Below, one piece after another: positions 44,156 through 52,900 of a stretch of DNA of 55,659 nucleotides (position 1 is its first letter; every line of letters starts with the position of its first letter). Position numbers and translations under genes: made by a program. The DNA is from an uncultured Muribaculaceae bacterium (lineage in GTDB: Bacteria > Bacteroidota > Bacteroidia > Bacteroidales > Muribaculaceae): assembly GCA_910585285.1 (NCBI GenBank), contig CAJUDL010000023.1:1-55659 (forward strand), read 5' to 3'. Below the pieces are notes generated by a model. It was not told the DNA's origin. It saw only the letters and a list, made by a program, of their open reading frames with translations, and ran no database searches.

Positions 44156-45810
44156 AATATCCATCTGTCTTGACAATACCCCTATTAATGGGTTGTTCTT
44201 TGACCGGAGTCCGGGCGCAGGAAAAACCCAATATTTTGGTAATACTTGCAGACGACCTGGGATATTCAGACCTGGGTTGCTACGGCGGTGAGATTAAAAC
44301 TCCTAATCTCGACCGTCTGGCGGAAAATGGAATCCGTTTCTCACGATTTTACAACGCAAGCCGCAGCTGTCCGACACGTGCATCTCTGCTCACCGGTCTC
44401 TATCAGCACCAGGCAGGCATAGGACGCATGACTTTCAATGAAGGCCTGCCCGGATATCTCGGCACTATCTCACGCAATGCCGTAACTATACCGGAAGTGC
44501 TTAAGACAGCAGGCTATCGGACATCGATGGTAGGCAAATGGCATGTTGCTGAAACTCCGCTACGCGAAGACCAACGCGACTGGCTTAACCACCAGGTGTG
44601 GCACGATACTTTCACTGATTTGTGTAACTATCCTGTAAACAGAGGATTCGACACACATTACGGCACAATTTATGGTGTTGTGGATTATTTTGATCCTTTC
44701 AGTCTTGTAGAGGGGGAAGTGCCTATAACTGAAATTCCGGAAAACTACTACATCACAGATGCTTTGTCAGACAGAGCCGCCTCTGAAATATTGAACTCGG
44801 ACAACAGGCCGTTTTTCATGTATCTGTCATACACCGCTCCTCATTGGCCGCTACACGCCCTTCCTGAAGATATCGAAAAATATAAAGATACATATACAGT
44901 TGGATGGGATTCAATCCGCGACAACAGGTACGAAAGGATGAAAAAACTCGGCATTTTCGGAGACCTTGACGACTTTCTGACCGAACGTCAATTCAATGAC
45001 AGTTGGAAAGAAAACCCTACAGCTGAATGGGATGCAAGGGCCATGGCTGTGCACGCAGCCATGGTGGACAGGATGGATCAAGGAATAGGCAAGGTTATAG
45101 ATGCTTTAAAAAAGAGCGGGAAATTTGACAATACATTGATACTGTTTATGTCTGATAACGGTTGTAGTGCAGAAGAATGTCAGAAAATGATTCCCGGTAA
45201 AAATGACCGTCCCGACATGACGCGAGATGGAAGACCTATCGAATATGTCAGAAACAAAGAAAAACTTCCCGGACCGGAAACTACGTATGCAGCATTGGGA
45301 CCGCAATGGGCAAACGTTGCCAACACACCTTTCAGATATTGGAAGGCAAAAGCTTACGAAGGAGGCATATGCACCCCCTGCATCGCTCATTGGCCCAAGG
45401 GGATAAAGTTAAAGGGTGGAACCATTTCCGACAGCTTGTGCCATGTCATGGACATCATGGCCACATGCGTAGATATAGCGGGGGCAGAATACCCTAAAAA
45501 TTTCAAAGGACACAATGTTATACCTGCCGAAGGAAAAAGTATGCTTCCTATATTATACGGCAAAGTAAGTGATCGCCATAAGTTTCTTGGATTCGAACAT
45601 TTCAATGAATCTTCACTTATTTCTTCAGATGGCTGGAAAATAGTTCGTCCTGCAAAATCCGAAGCATGGGAGCTTTACAACCTCAACACCGATCGCACCG
45701 AGAAATTCAATGTGGCTGAAATATATCCTGAAAAAGTTGAGGAATTGGAAAAAATTTATTACGTTTGGGCAGAAAAATGTATGGTTTATCCCAATCCAGA
45801 TAGAAGATGA
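44152..45810 (+). CDS. Ser-type S1 sulfatase (first)
   Basis: A 552-residue exported sulfatase of the alkaline-phosphatase superfamily. A signal peptide ends near VRAQ. The metal-binding start is LVILADDLGYSDLG. The residue converted to formylglycine is Ser72 in SCPTRASLLTG, so the signature is Ser-x-Pro-x-Arg and not Cys-type, although the next residue is a cysteine. Other conserved blocks are GKWH, SYTAPHWPLHALPED and FMSDNGCSAEE. Ser-type enzymes need the radical-SAM maturase anSME, which is not in this window. It overlaps both neighbours by 4 nt, tying it to the PUL operon, where it should remove sulfate esters from the glycan. Confidence 0.93.
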   Translation: MKYPSVLTIPLLMGCSLTGVRAQEKPNILVILADDLGYSDLGCYGGEIKTPNLDRLAENGIRFSRFYNASRSCPTRASLLTGLYQHQAGIGRMTFNEGLPGYLGTISRNAVTIPEVLKTAGYRTSMVGKWHVAETPLREDQRDWLNHQVWHDTFTDLCNYPVNRGFDTHYGTIYGVVDYFDPFSLVEGEVPITEIPENYYITDALSDRAASEILNSDNRPFFMYLSYTAPHWPLHALPEDIEKYKDTYTVGWDSIRDNRYERMKKLGIFGDLDDFLTERQFNDSWKENPTAEWDARAMAVHAAMVDRMDQGIGKVIDALKKSGKFDNTLILFMSDNGCSAEECQKMIPGKNDRPDMTRDGRPIEYVRNKEKLPGPETTYAALGPQWANVANTPFRYWKAKAYEGGICTPCIAHWPKGIKLKGGTISDSLCHVMDIMATCVDIAGAEYPKNFKGHNVIPAEGKSMLPILYGKVSDRHKFLGFEHFNESSLISSDGWKIVRPAKSEAWELYNLNTDRTEKFNVAEIYPEKVEELEKIYYVWAEKCMVYPNPDRR

Positions 45811-47351
45811 AAAAGATGACTTATAGCGTGGCGGGGCTGATGCTCGTCAGCGCGACATCATGCAAGACAGAGAAACCGCGTTCCGACCGACAGCCGAACG
45901 TGATTGTCATTCTCGCCGATGACCTCGGTTTCGGCGACGTGAGTTTCTATGGTTCGAAAACCATACACACCCCAAACATTGACAGCCTCGCCCGTGGCGG
46001 CGTAGCTTTCACCAACGCATATGCCTCCTCCTCTACCTCCACTCCGAGCCGCTATGCCCTGATGACCGGCATGTATCCCTGGCGCAACGACGTGAAAATC
46101 CTTCCGGGAGACGCTCCGCTCGTTATCCCGGAATCACAGCCCACCCTGCCGAAAATGATGCGGCAGGCAGGATACGTCACCGGAGCCATAGGTAAATGGC
46201 ACCTCGGAATGGGAGCGGGCAATGTCAATTGGAACGACACCATACGTCCCGGAGCCAAGGAAATAGGTTTTGACTATTCCTGCCTGATTGCTGCCACGAA
46301 CGACCGCGTGCCTACGGTATACGTAGAAAACGGCAGTGTCGTTAACCTCGACCCCAATGACCCGATATTCGTGGACTACGAAAAGAATTTCGAGGGGGAG
46401 CCGTCGGCGGAAAACAATCCTGACACCCTTAAGATGCAATGGGCTCACGGTCACAACAATGCGATTGTCAACGGCATCCCTCGAATCGGATATATGAAAG
46501 GGGGAAAGAACGCACGCTGGGTTGACGAGGATATGGCGGACTATTTCGTAGGGAAAGTGAAAAGCTTCCTGCGCGAGAACAAGGACAGGCCGTTCTTCCT
46601 CTATTACGGCCTGCACGAGCCGCATGTGCCGCGTGCACCACATCAGCGTTTCGAAGGATCCTCTGGTATGGGACGGAGAGGCGATGCCATCATAGAAGCA
46701 GACTGGTGTGTCGGACAGCTTATTGCGGAATTACGCGAATTAAATCTCTTAGACAACACCATCATAATCTTCAGCAGTGACAACGGACCGGTATTGAACG
46801 ACGGCTACCGCGACAAAGCAGCGGAGATGGCGGCACAATGCGGTCACAAACCCGCCGGAGGACTTCGTGGCGGCAAATATAGTCTCTACGATGGTGGCAC
46901 CCACATCCCATTGTGCATATACTGGAAAGGGGAAATAAAACCGGCGGTATCTGATGCCATCGTTTGCCAGATGGATCTGTTTGCCTCGTTAGGCGACCTC
47001 GTCGGTGCGGATATTCCCGAGGGTCTTGACAGCCGCCCAATGATGCCGGTTTTCTTAGGCAAAGAGAAAAACGGAAGGGAATATATCATTATTGAAAATC
47101 AAGGAAAACTCGGTCTGAGAAGCGGGGATTACGTATTCATGCCTCCTTACGAAGGTCCCAAGACCAACCTTACGGGCAACGAGCTCGGCAATCTTGGAGA
47201 ATACGGATTGTTCAACCTTAAGAAAGACCCCGCGCAGCAACACAACCTCGCAAAAGAAAATCCCCAATTGCTGGATTCGCTAAATAAGGTATTTTTAGAT
47301 AAGTCACTGGGATTTTACCGCCCGTTCGTAGAAGAGGTGACGCTGAAATAA
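45807..47351 (+). CDS. Ser-type S1 sulfatase (second)
   Basis: A 514-residue exported sulfatase of a different S1 subfamily from its neighbour. It has a signal peptide or possible lipoprotein start (LVSATSCKTEKP), metal ligands in VIVILADDLGFGDVSFYG, and the formylglycine site Ser78 in STPSRYALMTGMYPW. GKWHLGMG, FFLYYGLHEPHVPRAP and IIFSSDNGPVLNDGYRDKA follow. The long C-terminal domain ends near 514. Its start overlaps the preceding stop by 4 nt. A deleted copy of this gene lies at 24326-24900. Together the two sulfatases suggest a substrate with sulfate at two positions. Confidence 0.94.
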   Translation: MKKMTYSVAGLMLVSATSCKTEKPRSDRQPNVIVILADDLGFGDVSFYGSKTIHTPNIDSLARGGVAFTNAYASSSTSTPSRYALMTGMYPWRNDVKILPGDAPLVIPESQPTLPKMMRQAGYVTGAIGKWHLGMGAGNVNWNDTIRPGAKEIGFDYSCLIAATNDRVPTVYVENGSVVNLDPNDPIFVDYEKNFEGEPSAENNPDTLKMQWAHGHNNAIVNGIPRIGYMKGGKNARWVDEDMADYFVGKVKSFLRENKDRPFFLYYGLHEPHVPRAPHQRFEGSSGMGRRGDAIIEADWCVGQLIAELRELNLLDNTIIIFSSDNGPVLNDGYRDKAAEMAAQCGHKPAGGLRGGKYSLYDGGTHIPLCIYWKGEIKPAVSDAIVCQMDLFASLGDLVGADIPEGLDSRPMMPVFLGKEKNGREYIIIENQGKLGLRSGDYVFMPPYEGPKTNLTGNELGNLGEYGLFNLKKDPAQQHNLAKENPQLLDSLNKVFLDKSLGFYRPFVEEVTLK

Positions 47352-47367
47352 CTTCTAAATCCATAAC

Positions 47368-48189
47368 ATGATGAAACTAATGAAACGATTTTTAGCATTG
47401 ATGCTTGTAATGTCATGGTTCGTCGGTGCGGCAGCTCAATACCGCACCGAAACCGGCGTCCCGTATTCCTCTCGCAATGATTCTTACTCCAAAGAGAGAT
47501 GCGTCATGGACATCTATCACCGCGCCGACACAGCCGGCATGCCCGTTGTGGTATGGTTTCACGGGGGCGGATTGACAGGAGGCAACCGCTACATCCCGGA
47601 AGAACTTAAAGAATCGGGATATGTTGTGGCAGCGGTGAACTATCGTCTCATGCCCAAGGTAGATATAAGCGACTGCATCGATGACGCAGCGGCGGCCGTT
47701 GCCTGGACATTCAAAAATATCGGCAAATATGGTGGAGACACTTCGAAGATATTCGTGGCGGGACATTCCGCCGGGGCATACCTTACGAGCATGATAGGCC
47801 TGGAGAAAAAATGGCTTGAAAAATATGACATAGACGCTGACTCCATCGCCGCGCTGATACCCTATAGCGGGCAAGCCATAACACATTTCGAACAGCGCAG
47901 AAAGCAAGGGCTCACACCGCTGCAGCCCGCTATCGACGAATTCGCTCCGCTGTCGCACATACGCAAAGGCGCCCCTCCCTACATAATGATCACCGGCGAT
48001 GCCGAACTTGAAATGAACGGCAGATATGAAGAGAATGCTTATATGTGGAGGATGATGAAACTTATAGGTCACCCTGATGTAAGTATCTTCAAACTCGACG
48101 GTCATGACCACGGAGCGATGGTTGCTCCGGCTCATCATATCCTCAAGTCTCAGATACAGCGCATCCTGTCGCTCCGCACACCTCAATAA
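47368..48189 (+). CDS. Exported alpha/beta-hydrolase esterase
   Basis: A 273-residue secreted esterase of the BD-FAE/carboxylesterase type. After a signal peptide (about 1-23), the oxyanion motif HGGG (WFHGGGLTGGN) and the nucleophile elbow GHSAG (Ser134) are seen. A likely acidic residue is in MITGDAELE, and the catalytic His is in LDGHDHGAMV. It follows the second sulfatase after 16 nt and ends the rightward PUL operon. Removal of acetyl or other acyl groups from the sulfated glycan is the likely role. Confidence 0.88.
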   Translation: MMKLMKRFLALMLVMSWFVGAAAQYRTETGVPYSSRNDSYSKERCVMDIYHRADTAGMPVVVWFHGGGLTGGNRYIPEELKESGYVVAAVNYRLMPKVDISDCIDDAAAAVAWTFKNIGKYGGDTSKIFVAGHSAGAYLTSMIGLEKKWLEKYDIDADSIAALIPYSGQAITHFEQRRKQGLTPLQPAIDEFAPLSHIRKGAPPYIMITGDAELEMNGRYEENAYMWRMMKLIGHPDVSIFKLDGHDHGAMVAPAHHILKSQIQRILSLRTPQ

Positions 48190-48213
48190 AGCCGATTTAC
48201 ATTCCATAGTTTC

Positions 48214-48550
48214 TTATTCGGCGCGGATGACACCGGTTGAAATGGTGCGGTCGATGGAGAGGTTGTCGCGGGAGGTTTTCTTGCCGAAGTCGAACGACCA
48301 GCTGAGTTTCACATATGCAGATGCGCGATTCGCAGGGGTGAAGGTGGTGCCGACGTAGGCTTTCCAGGCAAGATTATAATCTCCATTGGTATAGCCAATG
48401 CGCTGGGTATCATCCTGGGCAATGTAATCGCCAGAGTTCCGTTTCTTGAGGATGAAATTCAGGGCTACATTGTTGCCGGCATATTTCCCGGTGGGGGATT
48501 CCATATACTGAACTTTCAGCACATCTACGGGACGCAATTGACGCACTTCC
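48214..48550 (-). pseudogene. Remnant of a TonB-receptor-like outer-membrane beta-barrel protein
   Basis: The minus-strand frame reads LRPVDVLKVQYMESPTGKYA and on to NNVALNFILKKRNSGDYI, which is the plug motif of outer-membrane proteins of the OMP_b-brl_3 type. It then joins directly to a barrel end, NRASAYVKLSWSFDFGKKTS, leaving no room for the several hundred residues between. The N-terminus is also missing. The fragment is therefore truncated at its 5' end and deleted internally. Confidence 0.75.
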
Positions 48551-48854
48551 CTCGAATGATATTCCGATCGGGGAATATATCTTTGATACAATCGGAAACA
48601 AACTGACACGTGGATCCAATGTGATAGAACTGTCACGCATCGAGGCAATGATATTGCTGTTCCTCATAAATCATAAAGGGATGACGGTAAGATCATCGGA
48701 ATTGATGGAATTTGTGTGGCAGCACGCCGACTATTACAACCGCAATTCTCTCCACGGCTACATCCACAAGTTGCGAAAACATCTGCGCCACGATCCGAAT
48801 GTCTCCATCATCAACTTGCGGGGTATCGGCTACCGACTGGCAGTCACTACATAG
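48545..48854 (+). pseudogene. Remnant of an OmpR-family response regulator (DNA-binding domain only)
   Basis: An open frame running from the junction with the outer-membrane remnant encodes IGEYIFDTIGNKLTRGSNVI and a full winged-helix C-terminal domain (ELMEFVWQHADYYNRNSLHG, IHKLRKHLRHDP, IINLRGIGYRLAV). The receiver domain and start codon are absent. The GTG at 48621 could start a short protein but lies inside the domain. A terminator follows at 48866. Confidence 0.75.
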
Positions 48855-48865
48855 ACACATAATAG

Positions 48866-48898
48866 CCGCCGGTCCTCACGGACAGACGGCGGTTTCTT
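48866..48898 (+). terminator. Terminator of the response regulator remnant
   Basis: CCGCCG (48866-48871) pairs with CGGCGG (48887-48892), with an inner GTCC/GGAC stem, followed by TTTCTTC. It lies 12 nt past the remnant's stop. Confidence 0.65.
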
Positions 48899-49196
48899 CA
48901 CTATTCAAAACAACTTTACTAATATTGAGACTTAATCGATATTTTCCTGTTCAATTTCATTATCTGATGAATTATGACTGATTTATTCATATTTTGCTGT
49001 TTGCCTATTATTTGTTGATTACAAAATTACTTAATACATCTCCATCAATTGTTATATTATACTCAGTTTCTCTTACCAATTTTACTTATCCCCACTTCAA
49101 TCATACTATATATTAGTGCGTTGTCATCAGATAAGTAAGCATAAAATGAAGAATACAAAACATCGGATGCTGTACTCAATATCAAGACAATGGCGG
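48899..49196. other. AT-rich gap without a recognised gene
   Basis: This stretch shows no credible coding frame, RNA gene or strong repeat. It separates the response regulator remnant from the GH43 remnant and is probably decayed sequence. Confidence 0.5.
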
Positions 49197-49598
49197 TTAC
49201 CTGACAATATCTACAATAGACGAAGAGGGAGATGCGAACAAGTCAACCCAGGGAATCAATGGTTTATCATCGCTGAAATAAATCGGGAGCCATACATAAC
49301 GTGAATTTTCAAGATCGGTTTTGTTCCAGCGGTCAAACATGGCTATATAACAATCCTTCTTTCCATGAATAGGGAGCACATATGTGCTCTGCGCATAAAA
49401 CGTTTTGTCGGCATCCGGACCGATGCAGGGATCGCCTAATGTGGTCCATTGTCCCATGATAGAATCGGCAACTGCTATTTCAGCGCGATTGGGATCCCAA
49501 CCTGTGCAACCTGATTAAAGCATGTAATATTTACCGTTACGTTTAAACACGGCAGATGCTTCACGTGATTCACTTTTGATATGAAGTGTCTTATTATT
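49197..49598 (-). pseudogene. C-terminal remnant of a GH43-family glycosidase
   Basis: The minus strand encodes SREASAVFKRNGKYYML, then an in-frame TAA at 49515-49517, then SGCTGWDPNRAEIAVADSIM and GQWTTLGDPCIGPDADKTFY. These are conserved features of the C-terminal half of large GH43 enzymes, ending with RWNKTDLENSRYVWLPIYF. A TGA at 49599-49601 closes the frame on its upstream side. The catalytic propeller start is missing. It is unlike the intact GH43 gene at 41075. Confidence 0.75.
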
Positions 49599-49692
49599 TC
49601 AAATATGGGTGCCAAATCATTCACCATTCATTAGAGGAAAGATTCAGACCTGTTTTTGAACAAATCATATGGTTTCGCACTTGTTTCTATAG

Positions 49693-49700
49693 AAAGGAGA
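49693..49700 (+). promoter_or_regulatory. Strong Shine-Dalgarno sequence before the adenylation gene
   Basis: AAAGGAGA lies 4 nt before the ATG at 49705. It is unusually strong for this window, where most genes have no recognisable site, and it supports that start codon. Confidence 0.75.
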
Positions 49701-49704
49701 CAAG

Positions 49705-51144
49705 ATGGATCGAAAAACTATATATTACAAGTTCTCTCAATGGGTCAAGCTTCAACCGAAAGCGATGGCGATAGTGGAGGATAATCGCTCTATAACTTAT
49801 AAAGAATTGGATATTATGGCAAACGCCATAATGTCTAAATTCTATTCAAAGCAGTATTCTGCGGTAGGAGTGATTATGAACCATAGTATCGAAATGATAG
49901 CCGCTATGCTCGCTGTGCTCAAAAGCGGAGCAGCTTATGTTCCTGCAGAACCCTCTTTGCCGCAGGAACGGATAGATTACATGATGCACACAGCAAGCGT
50001 AAGTTTTATAATCACTGACGAATATTGCACGGATCTTCCAGAGGCACAACCGCTGTGCGACAGGTCTGTGCCGGATGGAGCTGCTTATATACTTTATACT
50101 TCAGGTACCTCAGGGCGTCCGAAAGGAGTTATGGTCGAAAATCACAATGTGGTGAATTATGCCGAGGCTTTCGAACAGGAATTTCATGTAGCCCCGGGAG
50201 ATGTCATGCTTCAATATTCCATCTGTTCATTCGATATCTTTGTCGAGGAGGTTTTCACTACTCTTCTTAATGGAGCAACACTCGCCATTCCTTCTAAAAA
50301 TATTCATGAAGGAAGCCTCACAGAACTCATGGAGTTTTGTGAAAGACATGACGTTACGGAAATCAGTGGTTTCCCATATCTTCTTGCAGACATGAACCGT
50401 TACCAGTGCTATCCGTCCAAATTACGTTTGCTGATAAGCGGCGGGGATGTGATACGGGCTTCATACATCTCCTGGCTGAAAGATCAAGATTTAATGATTT
50501 ACAATACCTACGGACCAAGCGAGACAACCGTATGCGCAACATATTATCGTGTAGACAATGCCGAACCACTTGACGATGGCACATATCTCATCGGCAAATC
50601 CGTTAAAGGCGTTGAAGTAAAGATTCTTGACAAAGACCTAAATAAGGTTGGCGATGGTGAGAATGGAGAAATCTGCATTTTGGGTGAAGGTGTATCCCGT
50701 GGTTATGTCGGCAATCCGGCGGAGCAGGCTAATTTCATCCTTCTTCCGGATGGAAGGAGGATGTATCGCAGCGGTGATCTCGGATATCGTCTTCCCAACG
50801 GCAACATAGCTTTTCTTCATCGCAAGGACCGGCAAGTGATGATTCTCGGCAAGCGTGTGGAGCCGGAAGAAGTGGAGAATGTGCTGAACGAGTCGCCTTG
50901 TGTGGAGCGAGGTATTGTGCGGGCATTTATCGATGAAGAGGGACTGGCATATCTCACAGCTTATTTTGTGCCGTCGCATAAAAACTGCCGGATAAGTCGG
51001 ATAAAGAGATTCCTGCGTTCTCGTCTTGCTGATTTCATGGTGCCTGAGTTTTTTGTGAAAATGGACGAGATACCGCTCACAAGACGCGGCAAGGTCAATG
51101 ACCGCGTTTTACCGGTAGTAATGAAGGAAGGAGACGATATATGA
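49705..51144 (+). CDS. Stand-alone amino-acid adenylation enzyme (NRPS A-domain type)
   Basis: A 479-residue member of the AMP-forming (ANL) superfamily. Core motifs are SITYKELDIMANAI (A1), AVLKSGAAYVPAEPSLP (A2), YILYTSGTSGRPKGVMV (A3, about 127-143), YSICSFDIFVEEVF (A4), NTYGPSETTVCATYY (A5) and MYRSGDLGYRLPNGNIAFLHR with DRQVMILGKRVEPEEVEN (A7-A8). The Asp in the A4 motif fits recognition of an alpha-amino group. The C-terminal Lys of RRGKVND is present. No carrier or condensation domain is attached. It probably activates an amino acid as acyl-AMP, and the acceptor is unknown. It overlaps the GNAT gene by 4 nt. Confidence 0.9.
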   Translation: MDRKTIYYKFSQWVKLQPKAMAIVEDNRSITYKELDIMANAIMSKFYSKQYSAVGVIMNHSIEMIAAMLAVLKSGAAYVPAEPSLPQERIDYMMHTASVSFIITDEYCTDLPEAQPLCDRSVPDGAAYILYTSGTSGRPKGVMVENHNVVNYAEAFEQEFHVAPGDVMLQYSICSFDIFVEEVFTTLLNGATLAIPSKNIHEGSLTELMEFCERHDVTEISGFPYLLADMNRYQCYPSKLRLLISGGDVIRASYISWLKDQDLMIYNTYGPSETTVCATYYRVDNAEPLDDGTYLIGKSVKGVEVKILDKDLNKVGDGENGEICILGEGVSRGYVGNPAEQANFILLPDGRRMYRSGDLGYRLPNGNIAFLHRKDRQVMILGKRVEPEEVENVLNESPCVERGIVRAFIDEEGLAYLTAYFVPSHKNCRISRIKRFLRSRLADFMVPEFFVKMDEIPLTRRGKVNDRVLPVVMKEGDDI

Positions 51145-51608
51145 AGGTGAATATGAGGGAGGTTATAGTTATCCCGACATTGATGCATTGGCGCAAAGAA
51201 GTGATTGAAAACGTGTTTGGAGTGGTACCGTCAAAAGAGTTGATGGCAGCCAACCGTATGTATTATATGGAACACATTGCCGATGGGTCGCATATCGCAA
51301 TCGTAGCGGAAATCGATGATCAGGATGTAGGATGCGGTGCGATATGCCTGTCTGACGAACTACCATCACCCGACAATCCTTCAGGACGTTGTGCCTATCT
51401 GATGAATATTTATGTGCGCAAGGAATATCGAGGTCATGGAGTAGGGCATTCGATTGTATACTGGCTTGTGAAGAAAGCCCGGCAATTAGGATGCGATAAG
51501 ATATATCTTGAAACAACCGATGGGGCACGTTCGTTATATAAAGACATAGGGTTTAAGGAATTGTCCGGTTTTATGAAATATGCAGACATTCAGAATAGCG
51601 AATCTTGA
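51141..51608 (+). CDS. GNAT-family N-acetyltransferase
   Basis: A 155-residue single-domain acetyltransferase. The acetyl-CoA binding motif is YVRKEYRGHGVGHSIVYWLV (about 93-112), followed by the strand KIYLETTDGARSLYKDIGF. It overlaps the adenylation gene by 4 nt and the hydrolase gene by 29 nt, so the three are translated together. The acceptor is unknown. An amino group in the product of the neighbouring adenylating enzyme is one possibility. Confidence 0.88.
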   Translation: MKVNMREVIVIPTLMHWRKEVIENVFGVVPSKELMAANRMYYMEHIADGSHIAIVAEIDDQDVGCGAICLSDELPSPDNPSGRCAYLMNIYVRKEYRGHGVGHSIVYWLVKKARQLGCDKIYLETTDGARSLYKDIGFKELSGFMKYADIQNSES

Positions 51609-52263
51609 TATCAAGACGGTAAAAGAATCTACCGATAGGATCTGTTACGTGCTTTATCCCCTGGAAAGCCTTGGAGAATGGATAGAGGAAGCAGCGCAGA
51701 AGTTTGACGTGTCGATAGTGGCAATAACAGGTATGGACTGGGATGACGATCTCACTCCGTGGCGGGCGGAAGGACAACCACCGGGTTGTCCGGATTTCCG
51801 GGGTAATGCACCTTCGTTTCTTTCAACACTCATTACGGAGGTGATTCCCAAGGTTGAGAATCGACTGATGATTTCCAATAACGTGGAGCGAACATTGACA
51901 GGAGTTTCTCTCTCAGGTCTGTTTACACTATGGCAATGGATGATTAATGATACATTCCACAACATAATCAGTCTTTCCGGCTCTTTCTGGTATGACGGAT
52001 TTGTAAAATGGATAAAATCGCGACCGATCCCGAGAAAGACCGGGAAAGCCTATTTCCTGCTTGGCGATCAGGAAGCAAAGACAAGAGTCAAGGCTTTTCA
52101 GCCGGTACAGACCGATACGATAGAGATTGTGAACTACCTGCACGCCCATGGCATCAACGATATTTTTGAGTTAGTGCCCGGCAACCATTACCAATATGGC
52201 GAGCAGCGCCTAAACCGCGCCTTCACCTGGATGTTCTCTAATCCCCAAAGCCTAAGCATTTGA
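51580..52263 (+). CDS. Esterase-like alpha/beta-hydrolase of the adenylation operon
   Basis: A 227-residue cytoplasmic protein with an alpha/beta-hydrolase core. The nucleophile elbow is GVSLSG, in LTGVSLSGLFTLWQWM, and a late His lies in VPGNHYQYGEQRL. Its layout is like esterase-D/IroE-type proteins (PF00756), which cleave ester or siderophore substrates. No signal peptide is seen. The start ATG lies inside the GNAT gene (29-nt overlap). Its likely role is hydrolysis or release of the compound made with the adenylation and acetylation enzymes. Confidence 0.78.
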   Translation: MQTFRIANLDIKTVKESTDRICYVLYPLESLGEWIEEAAQKFDVSIVAITGMDWDDDLTPWRAEGQPPGCPDFRGNAPSFLSTLITEVIPKVENRLMISNNVERTLTGVSLSGLFTLWQWMINDTFHNIISLSGSFWYDGFVKWIKSRPIPRKTGKAYFLLGDQEAKTRVKAFQPVQTDTIEIVNYLHAHGINDIFELVPGNHYQYGEQRLNRAFTWMFSNPQSLSI

Positions 52264-52287
52264 GATATCTCACACAAATTATGCTTT

Positions 52288-52779
52288 TTAATCGTGCAAA
52301 ATTTCTTTGAATTTCTGAAGAACGAATTTGGCTATTTCTAAATCCTGTTCTTTTGAACCACCCCCAACTCCTATTGCTCCGACAACTTTACCATCTATTA
52401 TTCACGGAATTCCTCCAGGAACAAGTGTGATACGGGAATCGCAGGAATTCATACCCATTAAATTGCCACCCTCGACAACGAGGGGAATTAGATCTTCTGT
52501 CGCTGTTTGGGTAATTGCCGCTGTATATGCCTTATTCGGTACAAGGGTAGCGCTCAACACCAACGCATCGCCGAAACGACGGAATAAGCGCGGCAGCCCA
52601 TCTGCATCTGCTATTGCGAAACTAATATCAAGTCCCATTTCTCGGCTTTTATCCTGCGCCGCTTTACAAAGAATGTCGCAAGTCTCGTCAGAGAGTATTT
52701 GACCTGCATGTCTTAAATTTTGTGCCATTACTGTTATATTTATACCTATGAATGCTATTATGACAAGTATTTTTTTCAT
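52288..52779 (-). pseudogene. GlcG/HbpS-family gene interrupted by a stop codon
   Basis: The frame from ATG 52779 has a signal peptide (ITVMAQ) and a GlcG/HbpS domain (DISFAIADADGLPRLFRRFG). It stops with TGA at 52402-52404, after LVPGGIP. The same frame continues without further stops as IIDGKVVGAIGVGGGSKEQD and ends EILHD with TAA at 52288-52290, which is the normal family ending. A single nonsense change therefore removes the last ~38 residues. Relatives bind haem or cobalamin-type cofactors or glycolate, but the role here is unknown. Confidence 0.85.
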
Positions 52780-52804
52780 TGTAATCCGGTTTTGTTTTCG
52801 ATTG

Positions 52805-52812
52805 CAAAGTTA
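52805..52812 (-). promoter_or_regulatory. -7 box for the GlcG-like gene
   Basis: The minus strand reads TAACTTTG, matching TAnnTTTG, 25 nt before the ATG at 52779. Confidence 0.5.
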
Positions 52813-52888
52813 AAAAGCATTCCTCCTTGACACAATAAGGGATAAATTTATCACCTATAGATAATTTTCTCATCCACGGATTATTGTG

Positions 52889-52896
52889 TAATTTTG
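52889..52896 (+). promoter_or_regulatory. -7 box for the HxlR gene
   Basis: TAATTTTG matches TAnnTTTG but ends only 4 nt before the ATG at 52901, which would make the mRNA nearly leaderless. Together with the leftward box it forms a divergent promoter region. Confidence 0.5.
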
Positions 52897-52900
52897 CGAT

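Noticed and set aside
46134..46643. Minus-strand open frame of 169 codons
   Set aside because: It is a shadow of the second sulfatase, whose active-site motifs are intact on the plus strand.
47413..48207. Minus-strand open frame of 264 codons
   Set aside because: It is antisense to the esterase gene, which has all catalytic motifs.
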